This document shows positions 8,525 to 17,106 of a stretch of DNA of 64,000 nt, in pieces (the first letter of the stretch is position 1; every line of letters begins with the position of its first letter). Made by a program: the position numbers and the translations under genes. The notes beneath the pieces are model-generated. The model made no database searches. It saw only the letters and a program-made list of their open reading frames with translations, and had not been told where the DNA came from. This DNA is from Azoarcus sp. KH32C (lineage in GTDB: Bacteria; Pseudomonadota; Gammaproteobacteria; Burkholderiales; Rhodocyclaceae), in the NCBI RefSeq assembly GCF_000349945.1, contig NC_020516.1, positions 2,108,001-2,172,000 on the forward strand, read 5' to 3'.

Positions 8525-10665
8525 TGGAGGGCTCCGGTGGGCATCGGGTCACGGGCGGCGAGCATGCCGATCGCCGCTTGCCGGATGCGGTAAAGAAGAC
8601 GGTCCCACCGGCTAGGGTTCTGCACGATATCGACCTTGTAGAAGGACGGACACAGTGTTCCGGCCTGCGCCGCCTCGCCGCACAGGCCGCAGCCCACGCA
8701 GCCCTGGTTCACCGTAGCGACCGGATCGCTGCGAAGCGGATTGGGGTTGGGCTTGATGGTCAGCGACGGGCATCCGGACAGGCGCACACAGGCGTGGTCA
8801 CCGGTGCACACGCTGTCATCGACCGCAAAACGGGTGCGTAGTACCCGCTCGCCCGCTTGGAGCCGGCGTGCGGTGTCCGGCTTTACACGCCGCTGGCGTT
8901 CCAGCTGGCACTCGCCGTCTGCAATGATGACCTTGAGCCCCGGCTCGCCGGTCGTCATCGCCTCGCCGAGCGTGCGCACCATACTGGACACCTCGTAGCT
9001 CGGCACCTTGCGCACCCACTTGACGCCCACGCCTGCCAGCGCGCGTTCGATGTCCAGCTCCGGCCGCGTCCCCCCTTGCCTGGACGACGGAATGTTCTGC
9101 GTGCCGGTGGCCGACGTATAGCCGTTCTTGAGAATCACCAGCACCGAGTCGTGACCGTTATAGACCGCATTCACGACGCCGGAGGTGAAACCGTTGTGCC
9201 AGAAACCGCCGTCGCCCATGACGCTGACGACACGCTTGCCCATCATCGGCACGACCGCGGCGGAGCTCGCGAGGCCGAGCCCGTATCCGAGCACCGTGCT
9301 GCCCATATTGAACGGAGGCAGGGTGCCGAAGGTGTGGCAACCGATATCCGCGCTCACGTGGATAGGCCCGATCTCCTGCTGCAAGAGCTTCAGCGCGGAG
9401 AACACGGGCCGCTCAGGACAGCCGACGCAGAAGCCGGGGGGGCGCATTGGAACCGGTTCGCCCAGCTCGGTAGCGGCCAGTGCCTTGAGGCCCAGCATCC
9501 TGCCCACGTCGGCGTGCCCGGGCGTCGTTGCTGAGGGAACCAGTCCCATCGCCTGTGCGAAGGCGGCCACGCCCTTGAGCAGCACGTCGCCGCTGTACTC
9601 TCCGCCCAGCGCGAAAACGTTGCCGCCCTGAACCGTCGTGGCCGCGCCCGCGCGGCGCAGGAGGGCTTCCAGCGCGTCCTCGATGTATTTCGGCTGCCCT
9701 TCCTCGACCAGCAATACCGAGCGTTTGCCCGCGCAGAAGGCCAGGACCTCGTCGGGCACCAATGGATACACCACGTTGAGCACGTAGATGGGGACCGCGC
9801 TGCGACCGAAGGCGTCAGCCAGCCCGACGCGTTGCAGGGCTCGGACCAGCCCGTTGTAGAGTCCGCCCTGAACGATGATGCCGACGTCCCTGGTCTCGCC
9901 GTCGAAGATCTCGTTGAGCCCGGCGCTGCGGATGTAGTCCAGCGCCGCCGGCCAGCGTTCTTCCACTTTCTGGCGTTCGTGCTGATAGATGGACGGGGGC
10001 AGGCAGATGCGGCCGTAGTCGAACTCGGCGCGTTCCAGCGGGTTCGTGCGCGAATGCAGCGGTCGGCGGTTGTTGCGGCAAACGAAGCTGCCGTGTACGT
10101 GGCAGGCACGGATACGCAGCTGCAGCATGACAGGAGTATTGGACGCTTCCGAAAGCTCGAAACCCTTCTCGACCGCATCGACGATGGAACTCAGGTTGGG
10201 CCGGGGGTCTAGCAGCCACATTTGCGACTTCATCGCAAAAGCATGGGTCCGCTCCTGAATGATGCTCGAACCCTCGCCGTAATCCTCGCCGAGGATGACG
10301 AGTGCGCCACCCCGCACCCCAGCGGAGGCCAGATTGGAGAGCGCATCGGACGCTACGTTGGTGCCGACGGTGGATTTCCAGGTCACTGCGCCCCGTAGCG
10401 GGTAGTTGATCGAGGCGCCCAGCATCGCCGCCGCACCCGCCTCGGATGCGCTGTTCTCGAAATAGATGCCCAGTTCGTCGAGCACATCGCGCGCGTCGCC
10501 TAGCACGTCGAGTAGGTGTGACACCGGCGCGCCCTGGTAGCCACCGATGTAGCTCACGCCCGACTGAAGTAGAGCCTTGGTTACGGCCAGGATCCCTTCG
10601 CCGTGAAAGACCTCGCCATTGCCCAGGCTCAGCTTGCCGACTTCGGCAGCAAAAGTACGCTCCAT
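8521..10665 (-). CDS. iorA: indolepyruvate-type ferredoxin oxidoreductase, alpha subunit
   Basis: A 714-residue TPP enzyme. The N-terminal pyrimidine-binding domain begins near residue 20 (GILAVTKALLQSGVSYIGGYQGAPVS region). The TPP pyrophosphate domain has GDGGFWHNG at about residues 490-500. The C-terminus carries ferredoxin-like cysteine motifs (CVGCGLCGEAAQAGTLCPSF and a preceding CTGDHAC...SGCP) for [4Fe-4S] clusters. This is the single-chain alpha subunit of 2-oxoacid:ferredoxin oxidoreductases of the IorA type. The enzyme is oxygen-sensitive in many organisms and feeds electrons to ferredoxin. The start follows AGGAGAC. It is the first gene of the operon and is divergent from a LysR gene, which probably controls it. 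Confidence 0.92.
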   Translation of the reverse strand: MERTFAAEVGKLSLGNGEVFHGEGILAVTKALLQSGVSYIGGYQGAPVSHLLDVLGDARDVLDELGIYFENSASEAGAAAMLGASINYPLRGAVTWKSTVGTNVASDALSNLASAGVRGGALVILGEDYGEGSSIIQERTHAFAMKSQMWLLDPRPNLSSIVDAVEKGFELSEASNTPVMLQLRIRACHVHGSFVCRNNRRPLHSRTNPLERAEFDYGRICLPPSIYQHERQKVEERWPAALDYIRSAGLNEIFDGETRDVGIIVQGGLYNGLVRALQRVGLADAFGRSAVPIYVLNVVYPLVPDEVLAFCAGKRSVLLVEEGQPKYIEDALEALLRRAGAATTVQGGNVFALGGEYSGDVLLKGVAAFAQAMGLVPSATTPGHADVGRMLGLKALAATELGEPVPMRPPGFCVGCPERPVFSALKLLQQEIGPIHVSADIGCHTFGTLPPFNMGSTVLGYGLGLASSAAVVPMMGKRVVSVMGDGGFWHNGFTSGVVNAVYNGHDSVLVILKNGYTSATGTQNIPSSRQGGTRPELDIERALAGVGVKWVRKVPSYEVSSMVRTLGEAMTTGEPGLKVIIADGECQLERQRRVKPDTARRLQAGERVLRTRFAVDDSVCTGDHACVRLSGCPSLTIKPNPNPLRSDPVATVNQGCVGCGLCGEAAQAGTLCPSFYKVDIVQNPSRWDRLLYRIRQAAIGMLAARDPMPTGALQ

Positions 10666-10799
10666 CCTTCCGTGTCTCCTATTCGGGGTCCGCTTGGCGG
10701 TCGAAGCGCCGCCTCGCGTTTTTGTGGAGGGAAGCGTAACGGGGTGGATTTATCGATCCAACAGATCTAATGTATGTTACAAATTGATGGCGTCTATTT
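10666..10799. promoter_or_regulatory. divergent promoter region iorA / LysR gene
   Basis: 134 bases between the divergent starts of iorA and a LysR-type regulator. It is AT-richer than its surroundings and contains the run GGATTTATCGATCCAACAGA followed by AGATCTAATGTATGTTAC. GATC-CAACA-GATC forms a short dyad that could sit within a LysR T-N11-A type site. I cannot fix a -35/-10 pair with confidence. Confidence 0.5.
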
Positions 10800-11699
10800 A
10801 TGACTCACTTCGATCTGAACTTGGCGCGGGTCTTCGTCGCGATCTACGAAACCGGCAGCGCAACCGCCGCCGCGGAACGGCTGGACATCACGCAGCCCTC
10901 TGTGAGTTACAGTCTCGCTAAACTTCGCGAAGCGTTGGCAGACCCGCTTTTCGTGCGTTTCCAGCGCAGCCTGAAACCGACCCCACGGGCCGATACGCTC
11001 TACCCGAGATTCCGGGACGTACTGGCCTCCGTGGACGAGGCAATCGACGATACGCACCGCTTCGACCCCGCCTTGGCCAGCCGCATCTTCAACCTCGCGA
11101 TGTCGGATATCGGCGGCATGTACTTCCTCCCGCGGCTTGAGCGGGAACTTTGCACCGAGGCTCCTCGCATCACCCTGGACGTTCGTCAGGTGCCCATTTC
11201 CGAACTGGCAGATCAGCTTGCATCGCTGAAGATCGACGTCGCGCTCGGCAATCTCGAGTCTCTTCGCAGGCAGACGCGAAGTCTCACCTTGTTTCGGGAG
11301 CACTACGTGTGCCTCTTGAGCAAGCAGCACGCCGAGCGGATCGGAATGATGACCCTGGATGCATTTCGCCGAAGCCGGCATGTGGCCGTCTCCTCGCCTT
11401 CCTCTGGTCATCGGCTGGCGGAGGACGCGCTGGCCGACATGGGCATCTCGCGCCAGATTGTCATTCGAACGCCATATTTCACGGCTTTGCCACAATTGAT
11501 GGCGCAGAGCGACCTCATCGTGCTGCTGCCCTCCCGGGCAGCAAGAATTTTTGTAACCCAGGGCGATATGGTCGTACAACCCGCGCCGATGGAATTGCCC
11601 GAATTCGAGGTCAAGATGTACTGGCACCAGCGGCACGAAACCAATCCTTCCGTTGCCTGGCTGCTGGAACGGCTCGAAGTCTTACTCCGGGAACCCTAG
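10800..11699 (+). CDS. LysR-family regulator, probable controller of ior-mdl operon
   Basis: 299 residues with an N-terminal winged helix (FDLNLARVFVAIYETGSATAAAERLDITQPSVSYSLAKLRE, recognition helix around QPSVSYSL) and a LysR substrate-binding domain from about residue 90. The spelling of the DNA-binding region (NLARVFVAIYE, QPSVSYSLAKLR, DPLFVRF) places it in the NodD/PcpR/DntR-like branch, which often senses aromatic acids. It is divergent from iorA across 134 bases, the standard arrangement for a LysR activator and its target. No strong Shine-Dalgarno is visible before the ATG. Mandelate, benzoylformate or an aryl-pyruvate is the obvious candidate inducer, by inference only. Confidence 0.88.
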   Translation: MTHFDLNLARVFVAIYETGSATAAAERLDITQPSVSYSLAKLREALADPLFVRFQRSLKPTPRADTLYPRFRDVLASVDEAIDDTHRFDPALASRIFNLAMSDIGGMYFLPRLERELCTEAPRITLDVRQVPISELADQLASLKIDVALGNLESLRRQTRSLTLFREHYVCLLSKQHAERIGMMTLDAFRRSRHVAVSSPSSGHRLAEDALADMGISRQIVIRTPYFTALPQLMAQSDLIVLLPSRAARIFVTQGDMVVQPAPMELPEFEVKMYWHQRHETNPSVAWLLERLEVLLREP

Positions 11700-12404
11700 G
11701 ATTGGTGGGCAGATTTACCCCTGATGCAAGGCAGCACTCGCCGCATGAATGCTTGAGAAAGGAGTCCCGGCCGGAACGCGTGAAGGGGAAATCGAGCTGC
11801 GTCCCATCGTGCGAATCAAGACGGATCTGGCTGTCGGTGTCGGCACAGCCGTTGAATTGCTTGACCGATACACCGTTCCTGTCGAGTTTGCCGACGACCA
11901 TGGAGGGACTGCCCAGCTAGTGCCTGCGCCCGTGATGCTTCTCGAAAATATGAGATTAGCGACTCCAATTCAGTGGAGGTAGAGCTACCATTTAACGCAG
12001 AACTTCTGCTGAATAGCAGGTAATCGCTGGATTGCCGTCCGACATGCACGATCGGGCCAACTGCGGGTCAGGTCGAGCAATTCGCATTAAGAACTTGCCC
12101 GAGCGACAGCGGCAATCTGAAACCTGCCATTGGACCCCCGAAGGGCCGAAGGTCGGGATTGGGTCGGGTGCGGACCTTCGCGGGATAATGTCAAGAGGGA
12201 TCGAGTGCTCTCTGACACGGTAGCGATGGTCGGGGCGAGGGGCGACTTCGCGCGACCTGCGACCCCAACGGTCACGTTCCCGATGGCGGCGCGTCTCAGC
12301 AAGACAACTCCAACCCTTTCTGAGTGTTCTTGCGAGCGGAATTCAAGAGGGTGACATCTTGCGCCTTTTCAGCCTTTCGCCTGGTTCAGCGCAACTCGGT
12401 TTCC
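11700..12404. other. 705-base stretch without a recognisable gene
   Basis: Lies between the convergent ends of the LysR gene and the Fic gene. Open frames of up to about 77 codons exist on both strands but none has a good ribosome binding site or a family I recognise. The composition is lower in GC at 11990-12060. It may be debris from older insertions; I see no terminal inverted repeats or transposase motifs that would name an element. Confidence 0.5.
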
Positions 12405-13595
12405 CTAGAAGCCCATGTCGCTTGTGGCCCTCGCGGGCTGGGTGGGCGCAGCGTTCAAAATGTTGATCGCGTCATTGGCCCGGAAGGTGCGGTTTCGCCG
12501 CCGTTCTGACCCCGTGAGGATGCCGCGATCAACGAGTTCCAGCACCGCGTTATTGGCGGCAGGGAACGAGACGTTGAGTGCATCCTTCACTTGGTTGACG
12601 GTCACGACGGGCGATGCGATCAGCAGATCGATCACGCGTAGCGCAGCCGCATCGGCGCGCAGATCTTGCAGCCGGACACACCAATCGTCGCGCAGGCCGA
12701 TGAGACCGCGTGCGGTGCGCATTGATTCGTCGCAGGCGATCTCAACGGCCTCGTTGAAGAAGTCGATCCATCCTGCCCACTCTGAACGGAGCTGAGTGGC
12801 GAGCAGGGTGTCGAGGTAGCGCCCACGATTGCGGTGCAGCGGCCCGGACACGTAGAGCGGCAGATACCCGTCAGCGGCCAGGATGAGGGGAATCAGCAGT
12901 CGGCCGGTTCGCCCATTGCCGTCACGGAAGGGGTGGATGGCCTCGAACTGGGCATGTGCGACTGCCGCGCGCACGATGGCGTGGTAGTGGGCGTTGCTCC
13001 CGGGTTCATAGCGCAGCAGCGAATGCACAACGTTATCCATAGCCTCCGGCACCCGATCAGGGGGTGGCGGCACCAGTCGTGCATCATGGATGTTGAAGCC
13101 ACCGATCCAGTTCTGGATGGTCCGATACCGTCCCGGTGTGTCACGGTAGGAGGGGTCACCTTCCATCAGGATGCAATGCAGCTTGCAGATGAACTCGGAT
13201 GAGAAGGCATCGATGCCCCTGGTTCGGATCTCCTGCAAGCCATAGTCGAGCGCTTTGGCGTAGTCGAGTGTGGAGCGCGAATCTGCAGGCAGGTCCGTCG
13301 CATCATGCGTGGCTTCGTAGTCAAGCACGTCGCGAATCCCGGCGTGTGTGCCCTCGATCTGGCTGCTCAAGACTGCCTCGCGGCGGGCCAGCGTCCGCGT
13401 CACGAGATCCGGGTTGGGTAGGTGTTCGGTTTCCACCTGCAGGCGCACGAGAGCTTCCTGTGCGCGCACCAGGGAGGGTAGCGGCGGGACGAGCGACAGA
13501 TCGACTGGAGGCGGGCAAAGCGCGAACGCCCCCGAGTGTTCCGGTACGGGGATCAGTCTTGCTCGGCGATCGGGGCTCAGGTCGGTGGCGCGCAT
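12405..13595 (-). CDS. Fic-family protein (predicted AMPylase) with winged-helix C-terminus
   Basis: A 396-residue protein with the complete Fic catalytic motif HPFRDGNGRTGR at residues 221-232, so the active-site His, Asp and Arg are all present. The inhibitory motif SxxxE(G/N) is found upstream as SSQIEG at residues 77-82, meaning this is a class II Fic whose own N-terminal helix holds the active site in check. A winged-helix-like region follows at about residues 320-385 (VVTVNQVKDALNVSFPAANNAVLELVDRGIL), common in chromosomal Fic/DUF4172-type proteins that bind their own promoter. The start follows AAAGGAT. It stands alone, with no partner antitoxin gene, as expected for class II. The target protein cannot be deduced. 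Confidence 0.92.
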   Translation of the reverse strand: MRATDLSPDRRARLIPVPEHSGAFALCPPPVDLSLVPPLPSLVRAQEALVRLQVETEHLPNPDLVTRTLARREAVLSSQIEGTHAGIRDVLDYEATHDATDLPADSRSTLDYAKALDYGLQEIRTRGIDAFSSEFICKLHCILMEGDPSYRDTPGRYRTIQNWIGGFNIHDARLVPPPPDRVPEAMDNVVHSLLRYEPGSNAHYHAIVRAAVAHAQFEAIHPFRDGNGRTGRLLIPLILAADGYLPLYVSGPLHRNRGRYLDTLLATQLRSEWAGWIDFFNEAVEIACDESMRTARGLIGLRDDWCVRLQDLRADAAALRVIDLLIASPVVTVNQVKDALNVSFPAANNAVLELVDRGILTGSERRRNRTFRANDAINILNAAPTQPARATSDMGF

Positions 13596-13780
13596 GGAAG
13601 CTATCCTTTAACAAGCTAACTTTGATTAAAGCATGTTGCCGTAAACTTTAATATGATCTCGCTAGATAAAGGATTGGAGCCGACCGGTTCTTCGGAAATC
13701 AACGACCGTTTCGGTCAACAAGCTGTATGTGCCCGTGAAATCGAGTCCATTCTCCGTGTCAGGAAAGGCGCCCACGATAT

Positions 13781-13804
13781 GACGGTAAACGTGACGGTAA
13801 ACTT
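13781..13804. repeat. two tandem 12-bp repeats upstream of fic
   Basis: GACGGTAAACGT is followed directly by GACGGTAAACTT. They lie in the 253-base gap (13596-13848) upstream of the Fic gene. The same gap also has AT-rich CTTT/AAAG dyads just upstream of the fic start (13605-13660), the more likely site of an autoregulatory operator. Confidence 0.45.
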
Positions 13805-13848
13805 GATCGTGTGCAATTAAGCTCTAAGCTGCATGCGGGTTTCAGCCC

Positions 13849-14118
13849 CTAGGAAATAATAGAGTGGATGGCGTAGGCCATGATCTCCAAGGTTTGCTGC
13901 GCGTCGTGTCGGGCGTATGCGGCCCCTGCCATGCGGTAGCCACCTTCATTGACGATGACGCGGCACATGCCATGAAGGAGATCCAGCTCTTGCGTGGCGC
14001 GCAGCAAGGTGCGGTTCCCGGCGCTCAGGGTTCGGAGCGCCTGATTCACCCGCTCCAATTCGTTTTCGGTGCCGCCGCTCGGATCCATGTCCCCGCACTC
14101 GCAGCTCGCGGTCAACAA
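13849..14118 (-). pseudogene. fragment of a GAF-domain signalling protein
   Basis: The translated frame reads like the entry to a GAF domain in many proteobacterial sensor kinases and HD-GYP/GGDEF proteins (ALRTLSAGNRTLLRATQELD, then LLHGMCRVIVNEGGYRMAGAAY). Only about 60 residues match before the sequence degenerates and stops, and nothing of a PAS, kinase or cyclase domain lies on either side. It ends 40 bases from the LuxR regulator's stop. I call it a remnant of a much longer gene, left by deletion. Confidence 0.6.
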
Positions 14119-14158
14119 CGCCGCCTGTCGAGCGACACAAGAACTCCCCCGTGTTTCC

Positions 14159-16858
14159 TCAGATTAGACCCAATTCCAAGGCCCTCGCCACGGCTTGAGT
14201 ACGGCTGCGAATTCCGAGCTTTCCGTAGATTCGCCGCAAATGCGTTTCGACGGTGTTTTCGGTCACGAACAGCTTGCGCGCAAGTTCCTTGTTGGAATGC
14301 CCTTCGGCGAGGAGGCGAAGGATCTGGCCCTCCTTGGGGCTGAGGCGCATGGCCTCGTCCTGGAGGTGGCTTTTTGCAGCAACCGGCTCAGTCTTGGTTG
14401 CTGCAGCGAGCATGCTTTGAAGATAGGTTGGCGAGACTGTGCATTTCCTGTCGCTGAGCGCTCTCAGCAATTCGTTGAGGTGCCAGGGTTCGTCTGCGAA
14501 GACGCGCAGCATTCCGCCGGGCTCGGCCTGTGCAAGGGCCCGTTCCAGCGTTTCGAGAGCCTGGGGTCGGCGACGGGCGACTTCGAAAGCTTGGGCAAGC
14601 AGGCACTGCAGTCTTGCGACGCGTCGACGCCGGTTGTGACCGCTGGCTTCGCAGATCGCGTCCTGCAGCCGGGGAATGATCGCGCGCACCGACCCTTCGA
14701 CCAGTGCCTGCCGGACGTCCGCTACCAGCGGGTCGTCGAGGTTCTCTGCATACGTCGAGAATCCCGTGAATGGCCGCCACACGGATTCGTCCGCAATCAG
14801 GGGCGTCAGACGCTGGGCGGCGGCGAGGTCGCCGGCGAGCAGTGCGAGCCGGTGCTTGTCGATGCGGGATGCTGCCGAGATGCGCGGAATCGATCGCACG
14901 TCCCCGAGGTCCTGCAGCGTGTCGAGGGTCACCAGGGCTTTCGCATACTGACCGCGTTGTGCCTGGATGCGGGCGAGCACCCGGTACGTGACGATGATGT
15001 GGTCGGGCAGGCAGCCGTCGTGGATGACCGGCAAATAGTCGATGAGCAGCGTTTCGGCGGCGTCGATCTCGTTGAGTTCGTAGAGTGCTTCGGCGAGGTG
15101 GGCGGCGACGATCGCTGTGGAGGTCGTGTAGCGATGGCCACCTGCGATGATCGCCTCGAGCGTGCCTTCGAAGCGCGCCCGTGCGGCTTTCGCCTCGCCC
15201 TGCAGCAGGGCAATGGCGCCTTCGAAGCTGACGCTGTAGTTGAGGGCATGGACGGCGCCGATGGGTTCCAGCAGATGCTTCGCGGCGGCGATCTCTTGCA
15301 TCGCCGCGATGTCGCGGCCCTGGCCGATGGCTTCGTAGGCGAGGGCGTTGTGGATCAGCCCAGCGACGTAGGGGGGCATCACGGACAGGTTTGCGCGGGC
15401 GGATTCGCCGATCCGGAAGGCTTCCACGATCCGGTCGGACCATGCGCAAAGCATGATTCTGAGGGCAACCAGTTCGGCCGAGATCCTCTCATCGACCTGG
15501 GCCTCGGCCGGGAGCAGTTCGATGAGCCGGGAAGCTTCGCCGTAGCGATGCAGGAAGGTCGCTGCATAGGCGCCGGCGATCAGCAGATTTGGATGCGTCG
15601 CGAGAATCGCATCCGGGATCGCGGCCATCCATTTTGCAACCGTGTCGAACTGGCCGACCCGTACCAGGGCGGTGGCGCGCGTCGACATGATGTCGGCCGC
15701 AAGCGCCTGGTCACCAGCGGCCAAGGCATAGGGTACGGCCGGGAAGGGCTTGTCGTGGTCGGCGAGCCAGCGGGCGGCGTTCAGTTGCAGCGTGGCAATC
15801 CGCTCCGGCGTCGCGCCCGAGTGGCGCAGTTGCGTGCCCAGGAATTCCCGAAAGAGCGGGTGGTAGCGATACCAGGGGCCGTCGTTGTCGATGCGCTGGA
15901 GAAACAGGTTATCGCGCTCGGTCGCGGCGATGCATTCACGGCTGTCGGTGACGCCCAGTGCTGCGTCGCACATCGCGGGCGAAAAGGCGTCGAACAGGCT
16001 GGTCGCGAGCAGGAAATCGCACAGGCGCGGGGGAAGCCGGGCCAGGACGTCTTCCGCGAGGTAGTCCGAGATATTGCGTGACGATGCAACCAGCCCTTCG
16101 AGGAGGGCTGCGGTATCCGAGCGACCCGTGAGCGCTGCCGCCGCGAGCTGCAAGGCCGCGGGCCAGCCGTCGGTGCGATCTTGCAGCGTATCGAGCTCCG
16201 CTTCGTTGAGGGCACAGGGCAAGCGGCCGGCGATGTAGCGCCGGGATTCCTCGCGGTCGAACTTGAGGAGATCCGCGTCGATCTCCAGCAGGCGGCCACT
16301 GACACGCAGGCGCCCGAGCGGGAGGTCCGGTGTTTGCCGCGAGCCGAGGACGATCCGCTGGCCCGGCGACAGTCCGGCGACGATCTCGCCGAGGAGCTGG
16401 AGGACCTTGGTCGAAGCGATTTCCTCGAACTCGTCGATGAAGAGCACGAACGGAGCCTCGGTGAGATCGAGGGTTTCGAGGAGCTGCTGCACGCGGGCGC
16501 TCGAAGCCGTCGAGCCGTCGAGGTTCGCCGCGGTGATTTCGGGTTCATCGACCCCCTCGAGGACGCTGCCGAGCGCGGCTCGGAGATAGAAGGTGAATCG
16601 CCCTGGATCGTCGTCCGACGCGTCGACGGTCAGCCAGCATGTCGCGCGGCCCGCTGCCCTCATCTGGCAGTAGAGCTGGCTCAGCGTCGTCGTTTTGCCG
16701 TAGCCGGCCGGTGCGGTGACGAGCACCAGGTTCGCGCTCGACCGATCGACCAGCGTGAAGATTCGGCTCCGTTCCACCTTTCCCGCGGCGTCGTAGGACG
16801 GGCGCAGCTTCCGTGTGTTGACGCGGATGCCGGGATTCGAAGGGGGTGGCGGGTGCAT
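14159..16858 (-). CDS. MalT-like LuxR-family ATP-dependent regulator (LAL)
   Basis: An 899-residue protein with the full LAL architecture. The P-loop APAGYGKTT is at residues 49-57, and the Walker B stretch VLFIDEFEE has its acidic residue at about 142. A long helical, TPR-like region fills the middle. A C-terminal LuxR helix-turn-helix begins LSPKEGQILRLLAEGHSNKELA and continues VTENTVETHLRRIYGKLG. Such proteins are large signal-integrating activators, usually of one neighbouring operon. It is divergent from cluster A, with 248 bases and a strong inverted repeat between them, so it probably activates the acyl-CoA/envelope operon. The ligand is unknown but is likely a pathway substrate or CoA ester. 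Confidence 0.92.
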   Translation of the reverse strand: MHPPPPSNPGIRVNTRKLRPSYDAAGKVERSRIFTLVDRSSANLVLVTAPAGYGKTTTLSQLYCQMRAAGRATCWLTVDASDDDPGRFTFYLRAALGSVLEGVDEPEITAANLDGSTASSARVQQLLETLDLTEAPFVLFIDEFEEIASTKVLQLLGEIVAGLSPGQRIVLGSRQTPDLPLGRLRVSGRLLEIDADLLKFDREESRRYIAGRLPCALNEAELDTLQDRTDGWPAALQLAAAALTGRSDTAALLEGLVASSRNISDYLAEDVLARLPPRLCDFLLATSLFDAFSPAMCDAALGVTDSRECIAATERDNLFLQRIDNDGPWYRYHPLFREFLGTQLRHSGATPERIATLQLNAARWLADHDKPFPAVPYALAAGDQALAADIMSTRATALVRVGQFDTVAKWMAAIPDAILATHPNLLIAGAYAATFLHRYGEASRLIELLPAEAQVDERISAELVALRIMLCAWSDRIVEAFRIGESARANLSVMPPYVAGLIHNALAYEAIGQGRDIAAMQEIAAAKHLLEPIGAVHALNYSVSFEGAIALLQGEAKAARARFEGTLEAIIAGGHRYTTSTAIVAAHLAEALYELNEIDAAETLLIDYLPVIHDGCLPDHIIVTYRVLARIQAQRGQYAKALVTLDTLQDLGDVRSIPRISAASRIDKHRLALLAGDLAAAQRLTPLIADESVWRPFTGFSTYAENLDDPLVADVRQALVEGSVRAIIPRLQDAICEASGHNRRRRVARLQCLLAQAFEVARRRPQALETLERALAQAEPGGMLRVFADEPWHLNELLRALSDRKCTVSPTYLQSMLAAATKTEPVAAKSHLQDEAMRLSPKEGQILRLLAEGHSNKELARKLFVTENTVETHLRRIYGKLGIRSRTQAVARALELGLI

Positions 16859-16976
16859 GAATTCGACGATTGGGACGGTGCGAGGGGTGGCTGGGGCGCG
16901 TTCGACGCTTGCAGTATGAATCCGGAAAGCGGTGATGGAAACAGATGCACATCCTGCGCCGCAGCAGTTGTCACGG

Positions 16977-17004
16977 TTTTCCGGGACGACGTGTCCCGGG
17001 AAAA
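16977..17004. promoter_or_regulatory. inverted repeat in divergent promoter region of LAL regulator / cluster A
   Basis: TTTTCCGGGAC - GACGT - GTCCCGGGAAAA: a 7-bp perfect GC stem (CCGGGAC/GTCCCGG) extended by T4/A4 arms with one bulged G. It sits about 100 bases upstream of the acyl-CoA dehydrogenase start and about 120 bases from the LAL start. Because it is nearly symmetric it could be an operator or a transcription-attenuating hairpin; its central position in a divergent region favours an operator. Confidence 0.5.
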
Positions 17005-17106
17005 GTCATGGGTTTGCGCGATTGAGAGGATTGGGCCGCGAATCAAGAATCTGCTCCGTGCCGACAGCGTTTCGGCGTCCCGTTCCACCACGGAGGAGAT
17101 TCGAAG

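Noticed and set aside
14195..16081. Plus-strand open frame of 628 codons opposite the LAL regulator
   Set aside because: Antisense shadow; the minus strand encodes intact Walker and LuxR motifs.
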